This document shows, piece after piece, positions 1 to 6,081 of a stretch of 10,208 bases of DNA (positions are counted from its first letter, which is position 1; every line of letters begins with the position of its first letter). A model generated the notes under the pieces. That model did no database searches. It worked only from the letters and a program-made list of their open reading frames with translations, and had not been told where the DNA came from. The stretch is from JADGOV01 sp040002735 (GTDB lineage: Bacteria; Actinomycetota; Actinomycetes; JADGOV01). The stretch lies in assembly GCA_040002735.1 (NCBI GenBank), contig JBDUDX010000140.1:1-10208 (forward strand). The letters are read 5' to 3'. Made by a program: the position numbers and the translations under genes.

Positions 1-1
1 C

Positions 2-331
2 CTGCTCTTCCCTCGCCGCCAGGCACTGGCGCACCGGGCCGGTGCCCTGCTGGACGCCGGCCGGGTACCCGAAGCCGTGGCCGAGATCGAGCGAGCCCTC
101 GCCGTACCCGCCGAGGACGTTCGGTCCCGGGTGGTGGCCCTTCGGGTACTTGCCGCCGTGCGGGCCCGGGTCGGGAACGGGGCCGGCGCCCGGGCGGCCC
201 TGGAGGAGGCGATGACGATCGCTCGGGCGGCCGACCAGCGCACCGAGGTGGAGGCCACCAAGGCGGCGCTGTCGGCGATGTCCGGCCTGACCTGGCTCTC
301 CGGCGAACGTGGTCCCCGGACCAGAACGTGA
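2..331 (+). CDS. C-terminal part of a TPR-like repeat protein (5' end outside window)
   Basis: The frame is open from the first base and ends at TGA 329-331, leaving about 109 residues. The visible part is Ala/Leu/Arg/Glu-rich helix pairs of about 34 residues, for example a helix around RAGALLDAGRVPEAVAEIER, then one ending in ALEEAMTIARAA. This spacing of small residues is typical of tetratricopeptide repeats. Such C-terminal repeat arrays are common in actinobacterial AfsR/SARP-like regulators, cyclases and AAA-type STAND proteins, but no catalytic or DNA-binding domain lies inside the window, so the class cannot be told. It converges on crp with only 14 bp between the stop codons. A cyclase next to crp would be attractive but cannot be shown here. 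Confidence 0.65.
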   Translation: MLFPRRQALAHRAGALLDAGRVPEAVAEIERALAVPAEDVRSRVVALRVLAAVRARVGNGAGARAALEEAMTIARAADQRTEVEATKAALSAMSGLTWLSGERGPRTRT

Positions 332-345
332 CCCGGCCCGGATAG

Positions 346-1050
346 TCAGCGGGCCCGGTGACTGAGCCGTTCGCGATCGAGAAGGTACACCGAGCGGGCA
401 TCGAGGCGGAGCCAGCCACGGCTGGCGAAGTCGGCGAGTGCCTTGTTCACCGTCTCCCGGGAGGCCCCGACCAGCTGGGCCAGTTCCTCCTGGGTGAGGT
501 CGTGCTGCACCCGTATCCCGTCCGGGGTCGGCTGTCCGAACCGCCGGGACAGGTCCAGCAGCGCCTTGGCCACCCGGCCTGGAACGTCGGAGAAAACCAG
601 GTCCGCCATGGCCTCGTTGGTCCGGCGCAGCCGACGGGCCAGTGCGCTGAGTAGTTGCTCGGCCACTTCCGGCTTCGCCCGCAGCCACTCCCGCAGCTCG
701 TCGTGGTCGAGCGAGGCCATCGTCGCCTCGGTGAGGGCGGTCGCGGTCGCGGTACGAGGCCCAGGGTCGAACAGGGAGAGTTCACCGAAGAGCTCGCTGG
801 GGCCGAGCAGCGCGAGGATGTTCTCCCGCCCGTCCACCGAAGACCGAGAGATCTTCACCTTGCCGGCGAGGACGACGAAGAGGCGATCACCCTTCTGACC
901 CTCGGCGAAGATCACGTGGCCACGGCGGACGCTACGCCGGGTCATGGCGGCCCGCAGGTGCGCGGCCGCCTCACTGTCCAGCGCGTTCAGCAAGGGCGCG
1001 GCGAGCAGGACCGCATCGAGTGGATCTGACGCAGGTTCGCGCACGCTCAT
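346..1050 (-). CDS. crp: Crp/Fnr-family cAMP-type global regulator
   Basis: A 234-residue protein closely resembling Streptomyces Crp and mycobacterial Rv3676. It has an N-terminal cyclic-nucleotide-binding beta barrel (about residues 18-135) with a phosphate-binding cassette GELSLFDPGPRT (89-100) in which the Glu, Ser and Arg-Thr that contact cAMP are present. A long dimer helix follows (about 130-160), then a winged helix-turn-helix (about 185-225) with LTQEELAQLVGASRETVNKA, the signature of the family. Actinobacterial Crp proteins bind TGTGA-N6-TCACA-like palindromes and control development, central metabolism and resuscitation. I chose ATG 1050 because GGAG (1060-1057) sits 6 nt upstream; ATG 1056 in the same frame abuts that GGAG and is less likely. 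It is probably co-transcribed with the membrane-protein gene 23 bp upstream. Confidence 0.95.
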   Translation of the reverse strand: MSVREPASDPLDAVLLAAPLLNALDSEAAAHLRAAMTRRSVRRGHVIFAEGQKGDRLFVVLAGKVKISRSSVDGRENILALLGPSELFGELSLFDPGPRTATATALTEATMASLDHDELREWLRAKPEVAEQLLSALARRLRRTNEAMADLVFSDVPGRVAKALLDLSRRFGQPTPDGIRVQHDLTQEELAQLVGASRETVNKALADFASRGWLRLDARSVYLLDRERLSHRAR

Positions 1051-1073
1051 CGCCATCTCCAGGGCTGGATGGA

Positions 1074-1358
1074 CTACCCGCGGAGGCCGCTGCGTTGCGG
1101 GCGCAGGGAACCAGACCGACGGCGTCGCCAGTAACGCTCGACGGCAGGAGCGTATCCCTGCTGGGCGAGGTGTTCCAGTTCCTCCGGCTGCGCATGCGGT
1201 AAGGCGCGGGCGAGCTGGTCGGTGATCCCTTCGCTTCGGAGTCGTCGCTCCACCTGGTCCATGAGGAGCGGCAGAGCCAGCAGAAGCAGCGGAAAGAGTA
1301 GCGTGATCGTGAGCACCATGACCGTGTCTATGATCCCTGTTGCTCCAGCTTCGCGCAC
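1074..1358 (-). CDS. Small single-helix membrane protein, unknown function
   Basis: Up to 94 residues. One strong hydrophobic segment (about 14-33, VLTITLLFPLLLLALPLLMD) is followed by an acidic/basic amphipathic cytoplasmic-type tail with LRSEGITDQLARALPHAQPE and an Arg-rich end (RYWRRRR). Short proteins of this shape (membrane helix, then a tail ending in YWRRRR) seem familiar from Micromonosporaceae, but I know no function. The GTG at 1358 is preceded by AAGAG 9 nt upstream; an ATG at 1319 in the same frame would remove 13 residues and start just before the membrane helix, so the start is uncertain. It lies 18 bp after the RsiG-like gene and 23 bp before crp, which implies one transcript. 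M. tuberculosis also has a small membrane protein (Rv3675) beside crp, but I cannot claim homology. Confidence 0.7.
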   Translation of the reverse strand: MREAGATGIIDTVMVLTITLLFPLLLLALPLLMDQVERRLRSEGITDQLARALPHAQPEELEHLAQQGYAPAVERYWRRRRSGSLRPQRSGLRG

Positions 1359-1376
1359 CGGTGGGTCTCTTTTCTT

Positions 1377-1910
1377 TTAGTAGCGGGTGTCGCGGGGATG
1401 GACCACGGGGGTCAGCGGAAGGGCACGCACCGCGAGCGTCGGGCGTTCCCGGTACCGCGCGATCAGCTCGGCGGTGGCCGCCGTGATCCGGGCGTGCACG
1501 GCCGCCTGATACGCCGCAAGAAGCCGGTCACGTTCGGTCAACGCCGGTTCGGATGCCGCCGGCTCCGAGGAGACGGCCAGCGCGGAATCGGGTAGCGCGG
1601 GCAGGCCGTCGGCCGGCACCAGCGCGAGGATCGCATCGCGGCCGGGTACCAGGTTGACGGTGCGCTGCCGCGTCGACCCGGGGGTGCGCTCGCTGACACC
1701 GCCACGAACGCGCAGCAGGGCGACGTGCAGGATTCTTCGCGCGTAGGCCACCCGGGTCTCCTGGTCGGCAAGCATCTCCCGATACCGACGCAACTCCTCC
1801 AACGCCAGGTGATCGAAGTCTTGGTGGCAGGTCGGCGTAGGGCGTTCGGTCCGGAGATCGGTGTCGTACCGGGCTGTGGTCACGGCCGGAAGTCCGGGCG
1901 GATGTGCCAC
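1377..1910 (-). CDS. RsiG/AmfC-like coiled-coil protein with degenerate ligand motif
   Basis: A 177-residue protein with two charged helical segments. The first (about 33-66, LALEELRRYREMLADQ then ETRVAYARRILHVALL) aligns well with the first helix of the Streptomyces RsiG/AmfC family. RsiG is a c-di-GMP-dependent anti-sigma factor of WhiG; its signature E-x3-S-x2-R-x3-Q-x3-D occurs once per helix. Here the register is kept but reads E51-A55-R58-H62-L66. In the C-terminal helix (about 124-155) the matching positions read D128-A132-Q135-H139-T143. The middle (70-123) is a Pro/Ala/Ser-rich linker of variable type. GTG 1910 is preferred because GAAGGA (1923-1918) lies 7 nt upstream and upstream residues look non-coding; the frame extends to TTG 2042. 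It is probably the first gene of an operon with the membrane protein and crp. The family assignment is by eye and moderately secure; the function is inferred. Confidence 0.65.
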   Translation of the reverse strand: MAHPPGLPAVTTARYDTDLRTERPTPTCHQDFDHLALEELRRYREMLADQETRVAYARRILHVALLRVRGGVSERTPGSTRQRTVNLVPGRDAILALVPADGLPALPDSALAVSSEPAASEPALTERDRLLAAYQAAVHARITAATAELIARYRERPTLAVRALPLTPVVHPRDTRY

Positions 1911-1917
1911 GCTGGAG

Positions 1918-1923
1918 TCCTTC
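1918..1923 (-). promoter_or_regulatory. Ribosome binding site deciding the start of the RsiG-like gene
   Basis: Reads GAAGGA on the minus strand, 7 nt before GTG 1910. It is the only good Shine-Dalgarno-like sequence before a plausible start in this frame; TTG 2042 and ATG 1985 lack one. Confidence 0.55.
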
Positions 1924-1997
1924 GGTGCTCGCGGTGTGGGGCCCGGCGCGCGTGGAGCGAGCCATCTATCTGTCTGCGTCGGCATCAACCCGGCTAT

Positions 1998-2013
1998 CTT
2001 GAGCACGTTCACC
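1998..2013. promoter_or_regulatory. Possible Crp-type operator in the nth / RsiG-like divergent region
   Basis: CTTGAGCACGTTCACC contains TGA-N6-TCA dyad symmetry and matches seven of ten defined positions of the actinobacterial Crp/GlxR consensus TGTGA-N6-TCACA. It lies in the 165-bp region between the divergent nth and RsiG-like genes, the latter apparently leading the crp operon, so autoregulation is conceivable. A site of this quality occurs by chance fairly often, so it is only a candidate. Confidence 0.25.
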
Positions 2014-2063
2014 CCGACGGCGGATGCCCGGCGGAGGCGCAACCTTGCTGCCTCGTTCGCGAC

Positions 2064-2069
2064 TAGATT
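2064..2069 (+). promoter_or_regulatory. -10 element of a leaderless-type promoter for nth
   Basis: TAGATT fits the actinobacterial -10 consensus TANNNT and occupies exactly -12 to -7 relative to GTG 2076, so transcription would begin at the first base of the start codon. No Shine-Dalgarno sequence precedes the GTG. No convincing -35 hexamer is visible. Confidence 0.55.
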
Positions 2070-2075
2070 GACTCC

Positions 2076-2861
2076 GTGCCCGTGTCCGCCGCCGATCCGC
2101 CCGGTGAGACACGGCTAGCCCGTACCCGCCGAGTCCGGCGGATCGCCCGCGAGTTGGCCATCGCCCACCCCGACGCGCGCTGCGCGCTGGAGTTCTCCAC
2201 GCCACTGGAGTTGCTGGTAGCCACCATCCTCTCCGCCCAGTGCACCGATGTCCGGGTCAACGAGGTGACGCCGGCGGTATTCGCGCGTTATCGCACCGCG
2301 GCCGACTACGCGGGCGCGGATCGGGCCGAATTGGAGGAATTGATCCGCCCCACCGGTTTCTTCCGGGCGAAGACAGCCAGCCTGATCGGCCTGGGGCAGG
2401 CGCTGTGCGAGCGTCACGGTGGGGCCGTACCCGCTCGTCTCGTCGATCTCGTGGCACTTCCCGGCGTCGGCCGAAAGACGGCCAACGTCGTCCTCGGCAA
2501 CGCGTTCGGCATCCCCGGAATCACTGTGGACACCCACGTCGGCCGGCTTGCCCGCCGGCTCGGATTCACCACGGAGGACGAACCGGTCAAGGTCGAAGCG
2601 GCCATCGCTGCGCTGATACCGAAATCGGACTGGACGATGCTCAGCCACCGGCTGATCTTCCACGGCCGGCGGATCTGCTTCGCCCGCCGGCCAGCCTGCG
2701 GCGCCTGTCCGGTAGCCGGGCTCTGCCCTTCCTTCGGCATCGGACCCACCGATCCGAACGTGGCCCGGCGGCTGGTGAAGATTGCGCCCGCCGAGCTGCC
2801 GGCTGGGTCGCCGGAAGCGTTGCCGGCCGAGTCGCCGGCGGCCGAGGCGGTGACGGCGTGA
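2076..2861 (+). CDS. nth: Endonuclease III (DNA glycosylase/AP lyase)
   Basis: A 261-residue bifunctional base-excision-repair enzyme that removes oxidised pyrimidines and nicks at abasic sites. It shows the six-helix barrel with LLVATILSAQCTDVRVN (46-62), the helix-hairpin-helix LPGVGRKTANVVLG (128-141) carrying the catalytic Lys134, and the catalytic Asp152 in VDTHVGR. The [4Fe-4S] loop is complete, C201-x6-C208-x2-C211-x5-C217. Compared with E. coli Nth (about 211 residues) there is an N-terminal extension of roughly 20 basic residues and a C-terminal Pro/Ala/Glu/Ser-rich tail from about 238, both usual in actinobacteria. The start is GTG 2076 with a leaderless-type promoter; GTG 2082 is a two-codon-shorter alternative. 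Its stop overlaps the next start by 4 bp (GTGA), indicating translational coupling. Confidence 0.96.
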   Translation: MPVSAADPPGETRLARTRRVRRIARELAIAHPDARCALEFSTPLELLVATILSAQCTDVRVNEVTPAVFARYRTAADYAGADRAELEELIRPTGFFRAKTASLIGLGQALCERHGGAVPARLVDLVALPGVGRKTANVVLGNAFGIPGITVDTHVGRLARRLGFTTEDEPVKVEAAIAALIPKSDWTMLSHRLIFHGRRICFARRPACGACPVAGLCPSFGIGPTDPNVARRLVKIAPAELPAGSPEALPAESPAAEAVTA

Positions 2862-3490
2862 GGCGGGCTCTGGTCGCGGCCGGGATCCTCGGCCTGCTTG
2901 CCGGTTGCACGGCGGGCGCCGATTCGAAGTCCGCCGCGGTTCCTGACCGGCCGGCGGCCGAGCGCAGCGGCAGCCCCGACGACGCTGCCCGCGGAAGTTC
3001 CACCGAACGTCTGGTCGCTGCCGCCGGGATGGCCCGATGCCCGCAGGTTCTGCCGGTGTACGGTGCTGCTCCCTCCGGGCTGCCGGGCGTAACGCTGCGC
3101 TGCCTCGGCGCTGGCCCCGGCGTGTTGCTGTCCGCACTGCGCGGGCCGGCGGTGGTCAACCTGTGGGCCAGCTGGTGCTCGCCCTGCCGGGAAGAAATGC
3201 CTCGGCTGCAGGCGCTGCATACCCGGGCCGGCTCCCGGCTGTTGGTACTCGGTGTGGTCACCGACGACGACCCGAACCGGGCACTGAGCACCGCCGGTGC
3301 GCTGGGCGTGCACTATGCCTCGGTGCTCGACGTCGAGGGGGCGGTTCGCCGGTCGTACGGGTACCCCGGGCCGCCGATCACCCTGCTGGTCGATCGGAAC
3401 GGCACCGTCGTGCGCCGAATACCCGGACCCTTGCCGTCACTTCCCGAGCTGACGGCTGCCGTGTCCCGCTACCTCTCGGTGCGCGTGTGA
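2858..3490 (+). CDS. TlpA/ResA-like thioredoxin-fold lipoprotein
   Basis: A 210-residue exported thiol-disulfide protein. A short basic N-terminus and hydrophobic stretch end in a lipobox LAGC (14-17), so Cys17 is probably the lipidated residue. A low-complexity linker (18-50) leads to a thioredoxin fold with NLWASWCSPCREEMPRL; the active pair is Cys107-Cys110 and the cis-Pro lies in GPPITLLVD (Pro173). Cys61 and Cys82 ahead of the redox motif may form a second disulfide. It is the positional and sequence counterpart of mycobacterial Rv3673c. It begins at GTG 2858 inside the nth stop codon, and its own stop overlaps the NUDIX start in the same way. The likely role is reduction or oxidation of extracytoplasmic cysteines; the next protease but one, MarP, carries a conserved periplasmic disulfide. 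That link is inference. Confidence 0.9.
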   Translation: MRRALVAAGILGLLAGCTAGADSKSAAVPDRPAAERSGSPDDAARGSSTERLVAAAGMARCPQVLPVYGAAPSGLPGVTLRCLGAGPGVLLSALRGPAVVNLWASWCSPCREEMPRLQALHTRAGSRLLVLGVVTDDDPNRALSTAGALGVHYASVLDVEGAVRRSYGYPGPPITLLVDRNGTVVRRIPGPLPSLPELTAAVSRYLSVRV

Positions 3491-4179
3491 TCTCCGAACC
3501 GTTGTCGGCCGGTGACCTGACCGAGGTGCCGCAGTGGCTGCGACCGCTCGCCGCCGCGGCGCGCTCGGTTGCGCCGGAGGCGCTGTCCCGCTTCCTGCCC
3601 CCGGATCAGGGCGGCCGCGAATCAGCGGTCCTGATGCTTTTCGGGGAGGGCCCCGCCGGCCCGGACGTACTGCTGATCGAACGCAGCTCGGACCTGCGCA
3701 GCCACGCCGGGCAGCCGGCCTTTCCCGGCGGCGCCGTCGACCCGGACGACGACGGTCCGGTGGCCGCAGCGCTGCGGGAGGCGGTGGAGGAGACCGGACT
3801 GGATCCGGCCGGGGTGCAGGTGCTGGCCACATTGCCGGCGCTGTGGCTGCCTCCCAGCGGTTTCGTGGTGTACCCAGTGCTGGCCTGGTGGGCAATGCCC
3901 TCGGCGGTGAGTGCCGTCGACTCCCGCGAGGTCGCGGCGGTGGCCCGGGTGCCGCTGCGCGATCTCACCGATCCAGCCAACCGGTTCCGGGTCCGCCACC
4001 CCAGCGGCTGGTACGGTCCGGCGTTCAAAGTCGGCGACTTGATGGTGTGGGGCTTCACCGCCGGCCTGCTGGATCGGCTGCTCGGCCTCGGCGGCCTGGA
4101 CCAGGCCTGGGATACCAGCCGGGAACGGGAACTGCCCGCGGAAGCGCTGCGGCTGGCGGGGAACACCTTCCCCCGCTGA
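3487..4179 (+). CDS. NUDIX hydrolase of the CoA pyrophosphatase (NudL) type
   Basis: A 230-residue protein. The NudL-family signature upstream of the NUDIX box is clear: LLIERSSDLRSHAGQPAFPG (62-81). The NUDIX box follows at 82-105 with the core REAVEETGL (97-105), whose Glu residues bind Mg2+. The usual first Glu is Asp, and spacing to the Arg is one residue longer than in the classical motif, as in E. coli NudL, so this is family-typical. NudL enzymes split CoA into 4'-phosphopantetheine and 3',5'-ADP. It matches Rv3672c by position and by LPPSGFVVYPVLA in the C-terminal half. Start GTG 3487 overlaps the preceding stop (GTGA). The substrate has not been shown for this lineage; nucleotide-sugar or other CoA-ester specificity is possible. 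Confidence 0.88.
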   Translation: MISEPLSAGDLTEVPQWLRPLAAAARSVAPEALSRFLPPDQGGRESAVLMLFGEGPAGPDVLLIERSSDLRSHAGQPAFPGGAVDPDDDGPVAAALREAVEETGLDPAGVQVLATLPALWLPPSGFVVYPVLAWWAMPSAVSAVDSREVAAVARVPLRDLTDPANRFRVRHPSGWYGPAFKVGDLMVWGFTAGLLDRLLGLGGLDQAWDTSRERELPAEALRLAGNTFPR

Positions 4180-4194
4180 CCCGGGCCGGGCGCC

Positions 4195-4200
4195 TACGCT
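4195..4200 (+). promoter_or_regulatory. -10 element of a leaderless-type promoter for marP
   Basis: TACGCT (TANNNT) lies exactly at -12 to -7 of ATG 4207, in the 27-bp gap after the NUDIX gene. There is no Shine-Dalgarno sequence before marP. The protease can therefore probably be transcribed apart from the upstream nth cluster. Confidence 0.5.
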
Positions 4201-4206
4201 CGATTC

Positions 4207-5391
4207 ATGCCCGGGGACCTGCTCGACGTCATTCTGCTGGTGGCGTGCGGGTTGTTCGCGATCTCCGGCTACCGGCAGGGCTTCCTGATCGGCGCATTGT
4301 CTTTCGCCGGACTGCTGGGCGGCGGCGCCTTCGCGGCCCGGCTGGCACCCTCGGTCGCCCGGAACTGGTTTCCCGGCAGCAACGTGGTCGTGGTGGGCCT
4401 GCTGGCGGTCTTCTTCGGCGCCACCGTCGGGCACGCGCTCGCAGCCAGCCTCGGTGCGTTGCTCCGGCGACGGGTCACGTGGCGGCCGGCGCGCACGGCC
4501 GACGCGGTGGCTGGGGCCGCCATCAGCGTCTGCTCGGTGCTGCTGGTGGCCTGGCTGCTCGGCAGCGCGGTGGCGCACTCCTCGCTGCGAACGGTGGCCG
4601 AGCAGGCTCGTGGATCGCAGGTACTGCGCACGGTGGACGACGTCATGCCGGACTCGGCCCGGGTCTGGTTCTCCGCGTTCCGGCGAATGCTGGACAACTA
4701 CGGCTTCCCGCAGGTCTTCGGCGCCCTCGGTGCCGAGCGCATCTCGCCGGTGGGCCCGCCGGATCCGGCCATACTGTCCAATCCGGCGTTACGAGCTGCC
4801 CGCCGAGACGTCGTCAAGATCCTCGGCTTGGCCTCCTCGTGTGGCCGTTCGCTGGAAGGCAGCGGCTTTGTCTACGCCCCCGAACGGGTCCTCACCAACG
4901 CCCATGTCGTGGCCGGCGTCAGCGCGCCGACGGTCCAGGTGGAGGGCCGGCGGCGGCTGGCGGCCCGGGTAGTGAGCTACGACTCCGGTCGCGACGTCGC
5001 GGTGCTCTTTGTGCCGGGCCTCGACGTGCGACCGCTGTCGTTCGCTCCCGGGGCGGCCCGGGGGGCGAGCGCGGTGGTGGCCGGTTACCCGCAGGACGGC
5101 CCCTTCCACGCCGTGCCGGCCCGGATCCGCAGCCGGATACGGGCCCGTGGACCGGACATCTACCAGTCTCGACAGGTGACCCGGGAGATCTACTCGTTGC
5201 GGGTCACCGTACGCCCGGGCAATTCCGGTGGGCCGCTGTTGGCGCCCTCCGGAAAGGTGTACGGGGTGGTCTTCGCGGCGGCGTTGAACAGTTCGGATAC
5301 CGGATATGCGCTCACCGCCGCCGAGATCGCCCCGGTCGCGCGGGCCGGCGCGGTCGCCAGGAAATCGGTGAGTACCGCCGGCTGCGACTGA
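4207..5391 (+). CDS. marP: MarP-type membrane serine protease (CvpA-like membrane domain plus trypsin-like domain)
   Basis: 394 residues, nearly the length of M. tuberculosis MarP (Rv3671c, 397). Four hydrophobic segments (about 6-21, 26-46, 59-80, 100-121) form a CvpA-like membrane domain. After a linker comes a chymotrypsin-fold protease with catalytic His233 (LTNAHVVAG), Asp263 (YDSGRDVAVL) and Ser340 (RPGNSGGPLL). Cys212 and Cys393 sit where MarP has its periplasmic disulfide (Cys214-Cys395 in the tuberculosis enzyme, as I recall). MarP protects mycobacteria from acid and oxidative stress by processing the peptidoglycan hydrolase RipA; the substrate in this organism is unknown. All triad residues are intact. 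It follows the NUDIX gene by 27 bp but has its own apparent leaderless promoter. Confidence 0.94.
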   Translation: MPGDLLDVILLVACGLFAISGYRQGFLIGALSFAGLLGGGAFAARLAPSVARNWFPGSNVVVVGLLAVFFGATVGHALAASLGALLRRRVTWRPARTADAVAGAAISVCSVLLVAWLLGSAVAHSSLRTVAEQARGSQVLRTVDDVMPDSARVWFSAFRRMLDNYGFPQVFGALGAERISPVGPPDPAILSNPALRAARRDVVKILGLASSCGRSLEGSGFVYAPERVLTNAHVVAGVSAPTVQVEGRRRLAARVVSYDSGRDVAVLFVPGLDVRPLSFAPGAARGASAVVAGYPQDGPFHAVPARIRSRIRARGPDIYQSRQVTREIYSLRVTVRPGNSGGPLLAPSGKVYGVVFAAALNSSDTGYALTAAEIAPVARAGAVARKSVSTAGCD

Positions 5392-5427
5392 CAGAGTGGA
5401 TGTGTATCGGCGGAGCTCGGGGCAATT

Positions 5428-5433
5428 AGGGAG
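5428..5433 (+). promoter_or_regulatory. Ribosome binding site of the histidine-rich membrane protein gene
   Basis: AGGGAG with a 6-nt spacer before GTG 5440. It fixes this start and marks the gene as having a leadered transcript, unlike nth and marP. Confidence 0.6.
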
Positions 5434-5439
5434 TAACAC

Positions 5440-6081
5440 GTGGCGGGCAGTTCACCTGTCAAGAAGTCGAGTGGGGCCTACCGCCGAGCGCGCTCCGCGG
5501 CCGCGCGCGATGCGCAGCGGCGCTCGGAACGTCGGCGCCGTCGGCTCCTCGTTCTCGGCGGCGCGGTGGTCGCCGTAGCGATCGTGACGGTGCTGGTGGT
5601 GGTCACGGTGGCGACCCGGCCGAAGAAGGCGCCCTCGTTTGCGGTACCGAAAAACCCGGTCGCTGCCATCACCGCGGCCGGGCTCCCGGTCCTCACCACT
5701 GAGGGTGAGGTGTTGCACATCCACGCTCACCTTGACGTCTTCGTGGACGGGCGCAGAGTGGCCGTACCGAAAGATCTCGGCATTGCCGGCTCGACCGGCA
5801 TCTCGCCGCTGCACACCCACGAGAACGACGCCATCATCCACGTCGAGTCACCGGTGAAGAAGGACTTCACCCTCGGTCAGTTCTTCCGGCAGTGGCAGGT
5901 TCCGCTCTCCGCCCGGTGCCTGGGGGGGGAATGTAACGGCGTGGCGGTCTATGTCAACGGCAAGCAGGTTCCCGGCGACCCGGCGGCGATCGTCTTGCGG
6001 GAGCACCAGCAGATCAGTGTCGTGGCCGGCAAAAAGCCATCGAAGATCCCGTCGAGCTACCCGTTCCCCGCCGGCCTGTGA
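5440..6081 (+). CDS. Membrane-anchored extracytoplasmic protein with HxHxH and HxH motifs, unknown function
   Basis: 213 residues: a strongly basic cytoplasmic N-terminus (Arg/Lys-rich, 8-36), one membrane helix (about 36-58), then an exported domain. That domain has two histidine clusters, LHIHAHLDVFVDG (92-104; His93, His95, His97) and SPLHTHENDAIIHVE (122-136; His125, His127, His134), then FTLGQFFRQWQVPL and Cys160/Cys165. I recall this arrangement as a recurrent actinobacterial family of unknown function. Clustered histidines on an exported domain suggest transition-metal binding (copper or zinc); this is inference. It lies 48 bp after marP and its 3' end overlaps the convergent hydrolase gene by 25 bp. 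An 8-G run within the coding sequence (5922-5929) is in frame. Confidence 0.8.
   Translation: MAGSSPVKKSSGAYRRARSAAARDAQRRSERRRRRLLVLGGAVVAVAIVTVLVVVTVATRPKKAPSFAVPKNPVAAITAAGLPVLTTEGEVLHIHAHLDVFVDGRRVAVPKDLGIAGSTGISPLHTHENDAIIHVESPVKKDFTLGQFFRQWQVPLSARCLGGECNGVAVYVNGKQVPGDPAAIVLREHQQISVVAGKKPSKIPSSYPFPAGL

Noticed and set aside
2240..2857. Upstream extension of the TlpA-like frame inside nth
   Set aside because: The extension is an Arg/Pro-rich shadow of nth. The real N-terminus is set by the lipobox and the GTGA overlap at 2858.
3568..3801. Atypical NUDIX box (Asp for the first Glu, one extra residue) as a sign of inactivity
   Set aside because: The same spacing and Asp occur in E. coli NudL, so this is normal for the CoA pyrophosphatase branch.
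3534..5429. Very long open frame (631 codons) overlapping the NUDIX and marP genes
   Set aside because: Out of frame with two proteins that have complete catalytic motifs. Its translation is Gly/Arg/Ala-rich low complexity, typical of the wrong frame of GC-rich coding DNA.
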